This document shows, piece after piece, positions 55,487-64,000 of a stretch of DNA of 64,000 bases. Under the pieces are notes generated by a model. It made no database searches and had not been told where the DNA came from. It saw nothing but the letters and a program-made list of their open reading frames with translations. A program made the translations under genes and the position numbers. How positions within the stretch are numbered: the first letter of the stretch is position 1; the number at the start of each line of letters is the position of its first letter. Origin of the DNA: Bacteroides fragilis NCTC 9343 (GTDB lineage Bacteria > Bacteroidota > Bacteroidia > Bacteroidales > Bacteroidaceae); the NCBI RefSeq assembly GCF_000025985.1, contig NC_003228.3:4526001-4590000 (forward strand), written 5' to 3'.

Positions 55487-57667
55487 TTAATTAGCCATTT
55501 CGGAGATAAACTTGATACGAACCAGACGAACTTCTTCTTCGGTAAATTCGTCACCGAGTTCGTCGAGCGCATCGTCAATCTTATCTGTTGTCGACTCCTT
55601 GAAATAATCATAGATGTCGAGCATGTGGTCTTCGTCCATAATCTCATCCAGGAAGTAATCAATATTCAACTTAGTACCCGAATAAACGATTGCCTCCACT
55701 TCATCGAGCAATTCGCTGAACTCAATACCCTTGGAAAGCGCAATATCATCCAGGGCTACTTTACGGTCGATGGCTTGAATGATGGCCACTTTCATCTTCG
55801 ATTTATTGGCCACCGTGCGTACCCGCAAATCTTCCGGACGTTCAATCTCGTTTTCTTCACAATGCCTCTTTATCAGCTTGCAGAACTCTTCGCCGTAACG
55901 TTTGGCTTTTCCGGCGCCTACACCGGGAATGTTCTGAAGCTCCTCCAGCGTCACCGGATAGATGGTAGCCATCGCTTCGAGAGACGGATCCTGGAAAATC
56001 ACATAAGGAGGCACTTCCAGTTTTTTCGATAGTTTCTTCCGGAGATCCTTCAGCATGGAATAGAGAACCGGATCGACCGCACAGGAACCTCCGCCTCTTG
56101 CCGGTGTTTCTTCTTCTACTTCCTCAAAGTCATTGTCTTCGGTTATCTTGAACGACTTAGGATGTTTAAGGAATTTCTTTCCGGCATCGGTCACTTTCAG
56201 TAATCCGTAATTTTCGACATCCTTGCTCAGATAACCGGCTATCAGTGCCTGACGGATCACGGCATTCCAGGTTTTGTCTTCTTCTCCCATTCCTGACCCG
56301 AACACTTCCAGATCTTCATGTAAGTGCGCCTGAACTTCGGACGTTTCGCGTCCCTGCAGGACATCAATAATATAATCTGCCTTAAAGTTTTCTTTTACCG
56401 CTATGATTGTTTCGATCACAGCACACAATAATTCTTGAGCCTCCACTTGTTTTTTAGGGTTTAAACAGTTGTCACAATTTCCACAATTTTCTTCCGTGTA
56501 CTCTTCGCCGAAGTAATGTAGTAATGTCTTACGGCGACAAACGGAAGATTCAGCATACGCAGCAGTTTCCAACAGAAGCTGCTTGCCAATTTCTTGTTCT
56601 GCCACAGGTTTGCCTTGCATAAACTTCTCGAGTTTCTGCAAGTCTTTGTTTGTATAAAAGGTAATGCACTGGCCTTCTCCGCCGTCTCTGCCGGCGCGGC
56701 CCGTTTCCTGGTAATACCCTTCCAGGCTCTTTGGTATATCATAGTGGATGACGTATCGCACATCGGGTTTATCAATCCCCATTCCAAATGCGATAGTAGC
56801 TACAATTACGTCGATCTTTTCCATCAGGAAATCATCCTGATTCTGCGTTCGCGTTGCCGAATCCATACCTGCATGGTAAGCACGGGCGTTAATCCCGTTG
56901 GCTTGAAGTATCTCAGCAAGCTCTTCTACCTTCTTCCGGCTCAGGCAATAAATGATGCCCGACTTTTCCGGATTGTTCTTGATGAACTTTATGATGTCCT
57001 TATCTACATTCTGAGTTTTAGGACGTACCTCGTAATACAGATTCGGACGGTTGAACGAAGACTTGAAGACGTGTGCATCCACCATTCCCAAGTTCTTCTG
57101 AATATCGTGCTGCACCTTCGGCGTGGCCGTTGCGGTCAACGCAATAAGAGGCGCTTTTCCTATTTCATTAATAATCGGACGTATCCTGCGATATTCCGGG
57201 CGGAAGTCGTGTCCCCATTCGGAAATACAATGCGCTTCGTCGACAGCATAGAACGAGATCTTTACTGACCGCAGAAATTCTACGTTTTCTTCCTTCGTCA
57301 ACGATTCGGGAGCAACGTATAGCAATTTTGTTTTTCCGGCAAGAATGTCAGACCGCACCTGATCAATCGCACCCTTATTCAAAGAAGAGTTAATGAAATG
57401 AGCCACACCATCTTCTTCACTGAAGTTGCGCATCGCATCGACCTGATTCTTCATCAGGGCAATCAACGGAGAAATAACAATGGCCGTACCTTCCATTAAT
57501 AAAGAAGGCAACTGATAGCACAGAGATTTTCCACCGCCGGTAGGCATCAGCACAAAGGTATCATTACCATCAAGCAAATTCTGGATGATCGGCTCCTGGT
57601 TCCCCTTGAAATTATCAAATCCGAAATACTTTTTCAGTTGGTCTGTCAAATTAATCTTCCCTGCCAT
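55487..57667 (-). CDS. recQ: ATP-dependent DNA helicase RecQ
   Basis: 726 aa. SF2 helicase with Walker A MPTGGGKSLCYQ, DEAH-type box YAVDEAHCISEWGHDFRPEY and motif VI YYQETGRAGRDGGEGQ. A zinc-binding RQC region follows (CRRKTLLHYFGEEY, CGNCDNCLNP) and an HRDC domain (about 530-610). The C-terminal acidic extension (about 640-726) is longer than in E. coli RecQ (609 aa) and usual in Bacteroides. It acts in recombination and fork repair. Confidence 0.95.
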   Translation of the reverse strand: MAGKINLTDQLKKYFGFDNFKGNQEPIIQNLLDGNDTFVLMPTGGGKSLCYQLPSLLMEGTAIVISPLIALMKNQVDAMRNFSEEDGVAHFINSSLNKGAIDQVRSDILAGKTKLLYVAPESLTKEENVEFLRSVKISFYAVDEAHCISEWGHDFRPEYRRIRPIINEIGKAPLIALTATATPKVQHDIQKNLGMVDAHVFKSSFNRPNLYYEVRPKTQNVDKDIIKFIKNNPEKSGIIYCLSRKKVEELAEILQANGINARAYHAGMDSATRTQNQDDFLMEKIDVIVATIAFGMGIDKPDVRYVIHYDIPKSLEGYYQETGRAGRDGGEGQCITFYTNKDLQKLEKFMQGKPVAEQEIGKQLLLETAAYAESSVCRRKTLLHYFGEEYTEENCGNCDNCLNPKKQVEAQELLCAVIETIIAVKENFKADYIIDVLQGRETSEVQAHLHEDLEVFGSGMGEEDKTWNAVIRQALIAGYLSKDVENYGLLKVTDAGKKFLKHPKSFKITEDNDFEEVEEETPARGGGSCAVDPVLYSMLKDLRKKLSKKLEVPPYVIFQDPSLEAMATIYPVTLEELQNIPGVGAGKAKRYGEEFCKLIKRHCEENEIERPEDLRVRTVANKSKMKVAIIQAIDRKVALDDIALSKGIEFSELLDEVEAIVYSGTKLNIDYFLDEIMDEDHMLDIYDYFKESTTDKIDDALDELGDEFTEEEVRLVRIKFISEMAN

Positions 57668-57837
57668 CTTAATCTAGGTTGTTTTATTCAGTTCATGGTT
57701 TAACTTAAAACACTCGCTTTGCTTGGAAAGCGCTCTAACAAAGTTATAAACAACTTCTTAAATATCAAGCATAATCAGACTAATATTTTTCAAGAAAAAA
57801 CGGTAACCGCCTCCATCATCGCCCTTACCTTTTGATT

Positions 57838-59085
57838 TTAAGCAGTTTGCAGTCTCGCAAGATTTGCTTTTTCGAGTTGATGCTTCGCATAATCCAATGT
57901 CACTTCATATTCTTTCTGGTCTTCAGAAGGAATCTCGAACATGACATCCATCATTATGGTCTCTACAATAGAGCGCAATCCACGGGCACCCAGCTTATAT
58001 TCCACAGCCTTGTCGACGATATACTCGTAAACTTCGGGCTGGAAGGTCAGCTTGACGCCGTCCATCTCGAACAACTTGATATATTGCTTGATAATGGAAT
58101 TCTTAGGTTCGGTCAGAATGGCACGAAGCGCGTTCCGGTCGAGCGGATTCAGATAAGTCAGCACCGGCAGACGGCCGATAATCTCCGGAATCAGTCCGAA
58201 CGACTTCAAATCTTGCGGTGCGATATATTGCATCATGTTGTTTTTGTCGATAGTAGCCGTCTTGCGGGAAGCATTGTATCCTACGACATGGGTGTTGAGA
58301 CGCTGGGCGATCTTCTTCTCGATGCCATCGAATGCACCACCACAAATGAAAAGGATGTTTTTCGTGTTTACGGGAATCATCTTCTGGTCGGGGTGCTTGC
58401 GTCCTCCCTGAGGCGGAACGTTGACCACAGAACCTTCAAGCAGTTTGAGCAATCCCTGCTGCACCCCTTCACCGCTGACATCGCGGGTAATGGAAGGGTT
58501 GTCTCCTTTACGGGCAATCTTGTCTATCTCGTCGATAAAGACAATGCCCTGCTCTGCTTCGGGGACATTGTAATCGGCCACTTGAAGCAGACGGGTCAGA
58601 ATGCTTTCGATATCTTCGCCTACATATCCTGCCTCTGTCAGCACGGTTGCATCCACTATTGTAAATGGAACATGCAGCAGCTTGGCGATGGTACGTGCCA
58701 AAAGTGTTTTACCGGTTCCGGTGCTGCCCACCATGATAATGTTCGACTTCTCGATTTCCACATCATCGCCACTGTCTTTCTGCAACAGGCGTTTATAGTG
58801 GTTATACACCGATACGGCAAGAAAGCGTTTGGCATCGTCCTGGCCAATCACATATTGGTCGAGGAAATTCTTTATTTCTACCGGTTTGGGTAGTTCCTTT
58901 AAGTTGAGTCGGGTAGCCCCCGCGCTCTGTTTGCCGGCTCCCATGGCTTCCTGAGTGATCTCATAAGCCTGGGTTGCACAGCTGTCGCAGATGTAGCCGT
59001 TCATTCCCGTAATCAGGAATCCGACTTCATTCTCCGAACGACCGCAAAAGCTACACCTTTTTTTATTATTCTTTGATTCAGCCAT
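57838..59085 (-). CDS. clpX: ATP-dependent Clp protease ATP-binding subunit ClpX
   Basis: 415 aa. N-terminal C4 zinc finger ([18 protein letters not shown]), AAA+ domain with Walker [15 protein letters not shown], Walker [16 protein letters not shown] and the sensor-2 region [13 protein letters not shown]. It unfolds tagged proteins and feeds them to ClpP, whose gene ends 2 bp upstream. Confidence 0.97.
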   Translation of the reverse strand: MAESKNNKKRCSFCGRSENEVGFLITGMNGYICDSCATQAYEITQEAMGAGKQSAGATRLNLKELPKPVEIKNFLDQYVIGQDDAKRFLAVSVYNHYKRLLQKDSGDDVEIEKSNIIMVGSTGTGKTLLARTIAKLLHVPFTIVDATVLTEAGYVGEDIESILTRLLQVADYNVPEAEQGIVFIDEIDKIARKGDNPSITRDVSGEGVQQGLLKLLEGSVVNVPPQGGRKHPDQKMIPVNTKNILFICGGAFDGIEKKIAQRLNTHVVGYNASRKTATIDKNNMMQYIAPQDLKSFGLIPEIIGRLPVLTYLNPLDRNALRAILTEPKNSIIKQYIKLFEMDGVKLTFQPEVYEYIVDKAVEYKLGARGLRSIVETIMMDVMFEIPSEDQKEYEVTLDYAKHQLEKANLARLQTA

Positions 59086-59087
59086 GT

Positions 59088-59750
59088 TTATTTCTTAATC
59101 AACACTTCGTCAATCATACCATATTCTTTTGCTTCCTGGGCAGTCATCCAGTAGTCACGGTCCGAATCGGCCCAAACCTTATCAAAAGAGGTACCCGAAT
59201 GATCGGCAATAATGGTATAAAGTTCTTTCTTTAATTTCTGTATCTCGCGAGCCGTGATCTCAATATCCGAAGCCTGACCCTGTGCACCGCCCATCGGCTG
59301 ATGAATCATCACACGTGAGTGAGGCAGCGCCGAGCGTTTGCCTTTGGCACCGGCCACCAACAGCACAGAAGCCATAGAAGCCGCCATACCGGTACAAATT
59401 GTTGCCACATCGCTCGAAATAAACTGCATCGTATCATAAATACCCAGTCCGGCATATACCGATCCGCCCGGCGAATTGATATAGATAGAGATATCTTTAC
59501 CCGGATCTACCGAGTCAAGATATAGCAACTGTGCCTGCAGCGTATTGGCTGTATAATCGTCAATCTGTGTACCGAGGAAGATAATGCGGTCCATCATCAG
59601 GCGTGAGAACACGTCGAGCTGAGTGACATTCAGTTGTCTTTCTTCCAAAATATAGGGATTCAAATACCCGGCTTGCGATTTAATCACATCGTCCAGCACC
59701 ATTGCATTCATACCTAAATGCTTGGTTGCGTATTTTCTAAAATCATCCAT
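59088..59750 (-). CDS. clpP: ATP-dependent Clp protease proteolytic subunit ClpP
   Basis: 220 aa from the ATG at 59750 ([20 protein letters not shown]); the longer frame has a non-native hydrophobic lead. Catalytic Ser in [11 protein letters not shown], His in [11 protein letters not shown] and Asp in a later loop. Forms the tetradecameric peptidase with ClpX. In operon clpP-clpX on the minus strand. Confidence 0.97.
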   Translation of the reverse strand: MDDFRKYATKHLGMNAMVLDDVIKSQAGYLNPYILEERQLNVTQLDVFSRLMMDRIIFLGTQIDDYTANTLQAQLLYLDSVDPGKDISIYINSPGGSVYAGLGIYDTMQFISSDVATICTGMAASMASVLLVAGAKGKRSALPHSRVMIHQPMGGAQGQASDIEITAREIQKLKKELYTIIADHSGTSFDKVWADSDRDYWMTAQEAKEYGMIDEVLIKK

Positions 59751-59820
59751 TGTTACGTTCCTTTCTATTATTAATAATGTAACTGCAAAGAAACAAAAAA
59801 GAACACAGAGACACAAAAAA

Positions 59821-59853
59821 ACACAGAGTTATAATTTTATAAAAACTCTGTGT
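59821..59853. terminator. Terminator between tig and clpP
   Basis: ACACAGAGTT pairs exactly with AACTCTGTGT around a 13-base AT loop, in the 137-bp spacer between the tig stop and clpP start. Confidence 0.7.
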
Positions 59854-59887
59854 TTCTGTGACTTTATGTCCTGTTCAAAAGAAGAGT

Positions 59888-61243
59888 TTATTCAAACATC
59901 TTATTGAATTCTTCCATTGAAACGGTTTTGTTCTCCAATGTAACCTTGCCTTTCAGTGCAGCGGCCAATTTGGTTTCTACTACGCGGTTTACCAGACCGT
60001 CGATGCTTTCTTTCTTTTTCAGCATCTCTTTTGCATAGTTCTCGAGGATATCATCGGGTATAGTCAGCATACCGTATTGGGCAAACTGAGCTTTTGTAGC
60101 TTCTTTCGCCATGTTGATCACGTCGTCTTGCTCTACCTTGATATCGTTTTCTTTCACCAACTGTTCCTTGATCAGGTGCCATGTCAGCTCTTCGATGCTC
60201 TTATCGTAGTTTTCGTTTACGAATTCTTCGCCTTTATCTTTGTTGTTCACCAACATGACACGCTTCAGCAGTGCATCGGGGAATTCCAGTTTGCCTACTT
60301 TATCGGTCAATACCTTGCGAACGTCGATCAGGAATTTATAGTCGCTGTCGGCAACAAACTGAGCTGCGATGCTTTCTTTTACTTTAGCACGGAATTCTTC
60401 TTCAGTCTTCACAACATCTTTGCCGAATACCTGGTCGAAAATCTCCTGGTTCAGTTCGCCGTTTACGAAACGGGTAACCTCTTCCACCTGGAAGCTGAAG
60501 TTGCCTTTTACTTCGGCAGCAGCTTCTTTATCGATTTTCAGCAGTGATGCCATTTCAACGGCATTGCCTTCGTATGCAGTGTTCGGGTTGAACACCAATA
60601 CGTCATTTACCTTTGCATTTGCAAAGATAGCCTTCTGCTCGTCGTTCTTCATGTATGAAGGCATCATTACAGCACCTTCTACCTGAATACCGCCTTCCTT
60701 GGTGTTACCTTCTTCATCGAGTTCGGCCAACAGACCTTTCAGCATATCGTTCTCTTCGTAAGCATCTACCTTTTCGTATTTACCGTTACGTTGAGTATAA
60801 GCCTTAATCTGGTTTTCCACCATCTCGTCAGTTACCTCGATTGTATAGTAGTCTACCTTGTCCTGGTCGCTAACCTCAGCTTTGAATTCCGGAGCCAAAG
60901 CGATATCGAACACGAATTCGAATTCTTCCATTGTATCGAAATCGATATCCGGCTGCTTTTCTTCGTTAGGCATCGGTTCGCCAAGGATGTTGATGTTGTT
61001 ATCCTTGATGTATGCGTATACTTTCTCAGAAAGCAATTTATTCACCTCGTCGGCAATAACTGACTTACCATACATCTTCTTCACCAAGCTCATGGGAACC
61101 ATACCCGGACGGAATCCCGGAACCTGAGCTTTCTGACGGATGTTCTTCAACGATTTGTCTACCTGAGGCTGGTAGTCAGCTTTTTCAAGCTTCACGGTAA
61201 GCAATGCGCTTACTTTGTCAATGTTTTGTAATGAAACGTTCAT
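59888..61243 (-). CDS. tig: Trigger factor
   Basis: 451 aa. Ribosome-binding signature GFRPGMVP at residues 44-51, then a diverged PPIase region (about 150-240) and the C-terminal helical cradle. Binds nascent chains at the ribosome exit. The gene order tig-clpP-clpX is widespread. The PPIase region is weak, as in other Bacteroidetes. Confidence 0.93.
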   Translation of the reverse strand: MNVSLQNIDKVSALLTVKLEKADYQPQVDKSLKNIRQKAQVPGFRPGMVPMSLVKKMYGKSVIADEVNKLLSEKVYAYIKDNNINILGEPMPNEEKQPDIDFDTMEEFEFVFDIALAPEFKAEVSDQDKVDYYTIEVTDEMVENQIKAYTQRNGKYEKVDAYEENDMLKGLLAELDEEGNTKEGGIQVEGAVMMPSYMKNDEQKAIFANAKVNDVLVFNPNTAYEGNAVEMASLLKIDKEAAAEVKGNFSFQVEEVTRFVNGELNQEIFDQVFGKDVVKTEEEFRAKVKESIAAQFVADSDYKFLIDVRKVLTDKVGKLEFPDALLKRVMLVNNKDKGEEFVNENYDKSIEELTWHLIKEQLVKENDIKVEQDDVINMAKEATKAQFAQYGMLTIPDDILENYAKEMLKKKESIDGLVNRVVETKLAAALKGKVTLENKTVSMEEFNKMFE

Positions 61244-62482
61244 TCTGACAATTATTTATTTGATTTATACTTTATTCTATACTCAAACGAGGGTGCAAAA
61301 TTAGTGCTAATCTTTCAAATTTCAAAAAACATTGCAGAATTATTTCATTTGCAGAGAAGCGCCATTTTCGGCCGGAAGTAGCCAGACACACGCCTGAAAA
61401 GCCATTGGTCTGTTTCCGAAGGAGCCGGTTTTACTTTTTATTAACCAAAAAAGGAGAATGCGAATATTGAAAATTCCACAGAAGCCTCCCGAGCAAAGAT
61501 CGGCAAACGGATGAAACTCAATCCATCTGTACATTAGAGAGATGCCGGGATATGAATGGATCGCCCCGTAGAGATTCGCAAATAAGCAATGATAACGATA
61601 ATCGGGGTTTATGCTGACAAAAAGATGACAAATCGCCGTTTTCACCGACTCTCCTTTCCTTGATTTGGAACCAACGGGAAGAAAAGGATCAGGAAAAAGC
61701 TGTCTTTGACTCCCCAAAGAGAGGTTTCTGATGGAACAAAGCCCGCGTTCCGGGTAAAGACAAGCTCCTTCCCAGGAAAAAGACGGGTACATTCTGCCCG
61801 AAAGACGTAAGCATTTTCGGAAAACGCTTACGTCTTTTTCTAATTTCTCCGAATGTTTTGTCCGGTCGCACTTATTGTTGTGGAAAACGAAGCCTTCGGA
61901 AAACTTTTCCACTCTGGTTGCCTTCCGGAGAACCTTACCATCGGAATATCCTAAGAACAGACATCTACCGTAAAAAAGCACAAAATGAATCAATGGAGCG
62001 GATTCATCTTATCAGAATGCTTCGAAATCAATCTGTCTGAAAGAAAAGAGATAATACCGGAATCGCCTGGAATGTGTTTTTTCCGGCCCCGGCAAATACT
62101 CCTCCGAAATAAACAAATATGAGAAGAAACAATTATCATTTTGACAAAATGCCATCCAAACACCGATACCTTATCTATAAAGCCGGGAAGTTCGTATCTT
62201 CTTTACAATCCATATTTTCTATTTTCACCCCGAAAACGTTCCAAATCGCTAAAATTCATAGGTTTCGTATACAAAAAAAGAGAAAAAGTTATTGCAATTC
62301 CGGTTTTTATGCGTTTCTTTGCTGCGGAAAGATGATCGATTAGTTTCTCGATTTCAATTACAAGGTTTTTACTTCCGGCGCAAAGACGCTTTTGTAAACT
62401 CTCTGTTTCTTTAATCCTTTTATTATTAAATCATCTTCCGGAGAGTTTTATTTCATTTATTTCATTTTTTATCATTTTCACT
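61244..62482. other. 1.2-kb intergenic region between tig and the RNA-binding protein gene
   Basis: The only long frame (61340-61993, minus) has no plausible protein character. A strong hairpin (61801-61837) lies in the middle. The region could hold a small RNA, but no known RNA family was recognised. Confidence 0.5.
61801..61837 (+). terminator. Strong orphan terminator-like hairpin
   Basis: AAAGACGTAAGC (61801-61812) is the exact reverse complement of GCTTACGTCTTT (61826-61837), and TTC follows, giving a T5 run. No gene on the plus strand precedes it within 500 bp. Confidence 0.7.
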
Positions 62483-62728
62483 ATGAACATTTATGTTGGA
62501 AACCTTAGCTACCGTGTTAAGGAAGCAGATCTGCAACAAGTTATGGAAGACTACGGAACAGTAACTTCTTGCAAAGTAATCATGGATCGCGAAACAGGCA
62601 AATCAAAAGGTTTCGGTTTCGTAGAAATCGCTGACGATGCAGCCGGTGCAAAGGCTATCGCCGAATTGAACGGAGCTGAATACGAAGGTCGTACCATGGT
62701 GGTTAAAGAAGCCAGACCAAGAGAGTAA
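62483..62728 (+). CDS. RRM-domain RNA-binding protein
   Basis: 81 aa, a single RRM: RNP2 IYVGNLSYRV near the N-terminus and RNP1 KSKGFGFVEI. Ends with VVKEARPRE. Small RRM proteins of this type are abundant in Bacteroidetes and are thought to bind AU- or G-rich RNAs as chaperones. Has a long 5' region and its own terminator. Confidence 0.92.
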   Translation: MNIYVGNLSYRVKEADLQQVMEDYGTVTSCKVIMDRETGKSKGFGFVEIADDAAGAKAIAELNGAEYEGRTMVVKEARPRE

Positions 62729-62753
62729 CGACAGAAAAACGAAATTAAAAAGA

Positions 62754-62790
62754 AACCTTTTACCCAAAGAGCCGGTAAAAGGTTTTTTTT
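62754..62790 (+). terminator. Terminator of the RRM gene
   Basis: ACCTTTTACC at 62755-62764 pairs with GGTAAAAGGT at 62774-62783, followed by T8. Confidence 0.85.
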
Positions 62791-62846
62791 ATGTATTCTA
62801 TGTCCGGTGACTATTCTCCGGCAGAACGGAAAGCGGAAACGCTTGG

Positions 62847-63608
62847 CTAATCTTTCAGCTGGAAGTCCTTGCGACGCAACACAAAACTGTTACTCAGGTA
62901 TTTCTCACGCACAATTTTATTTTCTGCCAACTCCTCGGGAGTGCCTTGGAACAGAATCTTTCCTTCGAACAGCAGATAGGCGCGATCGGTAATACTCAAC
63001 GTTTCCTGCACATTATGGTCCGTTATCAGGATACCTATATTCTTATCCTTCAATTTCCAGACAATCTGCTGAATATCTTCTACGGCAATCGGGTCTACAC
63101 CGGCAAACGGTTCATCGAGCATGATAAATTTAGGGTCGATGGCCAGGCAACGTGCTATCTCCGTACGGCGACGTTCACCACCGGACAACTGGGTACCCTT
63201 GTTCTTACGCACTTTCTGTAAACGGAACTCGGCTATCAGACTCTCAAGCTTATCTTTCTGATAATCGAGAGGCTTATTAGTCATTTCAAGCACGGAGGCA
63301 ATGTTGTCCTCCACCGTCATCTGCCGGAAAACCGAAGCTTCCTGGGCCAAATATCCGATACCGGTTTGGGCACGTTTGTAAACAGGATATTTTGTTATTT
63401 CAAGATCATCCAGGAAAATACGGCCTTCATTCGGAGTAATCAATCCTACGGTCATATAGAACGAAGTAGTTTTCCCGGCACCGTTCGGCCCGAGCAAACC
63501 AACAATCTCGCCCTGCTTCACATTGATGGAAACATGGCTCACCACCGTACGCTTACCGTACTTTTTCACCAAGTCTTCAGTACGAAGCACCATCTTGCTT
63601 TCTTCCAT
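62847..63608 (-). CDS. lptB: LPS export ABC transporter ATP-binding protein LptB
   Basis: 253 aa from the ATG at 63608 ([20 protein letters not shown]), which is preceded by AAAGGA and lies downstream of the -7 box; a longer frame reaches beyond the promoter. Walker [15 protein letters not shown], signature [13 protein letters not shown], Walker [14 protein letters not shown]. It powers LPS transport with LptFG. It is divergent from the mlaE-like gene. Confidence 0.95.
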   Translation of the reverse strand: MEESKMVLRTEDLVKKYGKRTVVSHVSINVKQGEIVGLLGPNGAGKTTSFYMTVGLITPNEGRIFLDDLEITKYPVYKRAQTGIGYLAQEASVFRQMTVEDNIASVLEMTNKPLDYQKDKLESLIAEFRLQKVRKNKGTQLSGGERRRTEIARCLAIDPKFIMLDEPFAGVDPIAVEDIQQIVWKLKDKNIGILITDHNVQETLSITDRAYLLFEGKILFQGTPEELAENKIVREKYLSNSFVLRRKDFQLKD

Positions 63609-63627
63609 ATCCTTTGTTATTTTGCGG

Positions 63628-63635
63628 CAAATGTA
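63628..63635 (-). promoter_or_regulatory. -7 box of lptB promoter
   Basis: Minus-strand TACATTTG, 20 bp before the ATG at 63608. Confidence 0.5.
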
Positions 63636-63657
63636 GCAAAAATAAGCCGAAAAAACG

Positions 63658-63665
63658 TACATTTG
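63658..63665 (+). promoter_or_regulatory. -7 box of mlaE-like promoter
   Basis: TACATTTG, 18 bp before the ATG at 63684. Together with 63628-63635 it makes a divergent promoter pair only 22 bp apart. Confidence 0.5.
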
Positions 63666-63683
63666 CAAACAAATATACGAGTT

Positions 63684-64000
63684 ATGATTAAAGCATTAAG
63701 AACCGTCGGCAGATACATCATGCTTATGGGGCGGACTTTTTCACGTCCCGAGCGTATGCGTATGTTCTTCCGGCAATATATCAAAGAGATAGAGCAACTG
63801 GGAGTAAACTCTATCGGCATCGTGCTGTTGATTTCATTCTTCATCGGAGCGGTGATCACCATCCAGATAAAATTAAACATCGAAAGCCCATGGATGCCCC
63901 GCTGGACGGTGGGATACGTCACCCGAGAGATTCTTCTGCTTGAATTCTCCTCCTCCATCATGTGTCTGATCCTGGCCGGTAAAGTAGGGTCGAACATAGC
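63684..64000 (+). CDS. MlaE-like ABC transporter permease, N-terminal part
   Basis: About 105 codons before the window ends, starting [20 protein letters not shown]. The amphipathic N-terminus and first membrane helix ([20 protein letters not shown]) and [20 protein letters not shown] are typical of MlaE/YrbE permeases, which move phospholipids between the inner and outer membranes with an ATPase and an MCE protein. Neither partner is in the window; the ATPase gene usually follows. Confidence 0.88.
   Translation, partial: MIKALRTVGRYIMLMGRTFSRPERMRMFFRQYIKEIEQLGVNSIGIVLLISFFIGAVITIQIKLNIESPWMPRWTVGYVTREILLLEFSSSIMCLILAGKVGSNI

Noticed and set aside
57832..58893. 353-codon plus-strand frame
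   Set aside because: Shadow of clpX on the other strand.
61340..61993. 217-codon frame on the minus strand in the tig-RRM spacer
   Set aside because: Its composition is unlike a protein (many Cys, Phe and Ser, no motif), it spans the strong hairpin at 61801-61837, and it lacks a plausible start region.

Overview
The window reads as Bacteroides chromosome, most likely Bacteroides fragilis. The reasons are the secreted ubiquitin-like gene ubb at 44.2 kb (a gene known from B. fragilis), several promoters of the Bacteroidetes type (TTTG about 19 bp before TAnnTTTG), CTnDOT-type regulators and mobilisation genes, and a block of Bacteroidetes housekeeping genes (mutL, an OstA-like gene, three SurA/PpiC-type isomerases, guaB, recQ, clpX, clpP, tig, lptB). 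No tRNA, rRNA or CRISPR array was seen.

Layout. (1) About 1-4.07 kb and 38.2-44.0 kb are one region of paralogous six-bladed beta-propeller lipoproteins, mostly on the minus strand, with complete, frameshifted and fragmentary copies. An IS30-type insertion sequence lies at 42.0-43.05 kb. (2) About 4067-38232 is a 34-kb integrated island that cuts one of these lipoprotein genes in two. The 5' 300 codons lie at 38233-39133 and the 3' 114 codons at 3723-4066. (3) 44.2-64 kb holds ubb and then conserved chromosome.

The island. Its left end has a tyrosine integrase, two excisionase-like HTH genes (one broken), an unrecognised tandem paralog family, an RteC-like gene with a GG-N10-GC sigma-54-type promoter, and an NtrC/RteB-like response regulator with no sensor kinase. 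The cargo, all on the minus strand, forms two probable operons. One is copA-dapA-pdxK-HAD phosphatase-two PLP aminotransferases-esterase-feoAB-AraC regulator. The other is tolC-RND pump-membrane fusion protein-response regulator. The right end has a ParB-like gene, small conjugation-region genes, an AGCTAT repeat array, an oriT-like hairpin region, a broken mobA, and a mobB start joined to what looks like a mobC end. It also has a 126-bp MITE with an 8-bp target duplication, an unrecognised gene set with a membrane protein, and a decayed DUF3945-like gene. Relaxase and conjugation genes are missing and several genes carry in-frame stops, so the island looks immobilised or dependent on a helper.

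How it fits together. The cargo combines metal handling (Cu+ export, Fe2+ import, RND efflux, a CxxC-containing AraC regulator) with a PLP and amino-acid module. On the flanks, two nearly identical lipoprotein genes share a 13-bp palindrome upstream. Two 7-base homopolymers (in a lipoprotein signal peptide and in the transposase) each need one more base to restore the frame, which may be real slippage or a sequencing artefact.
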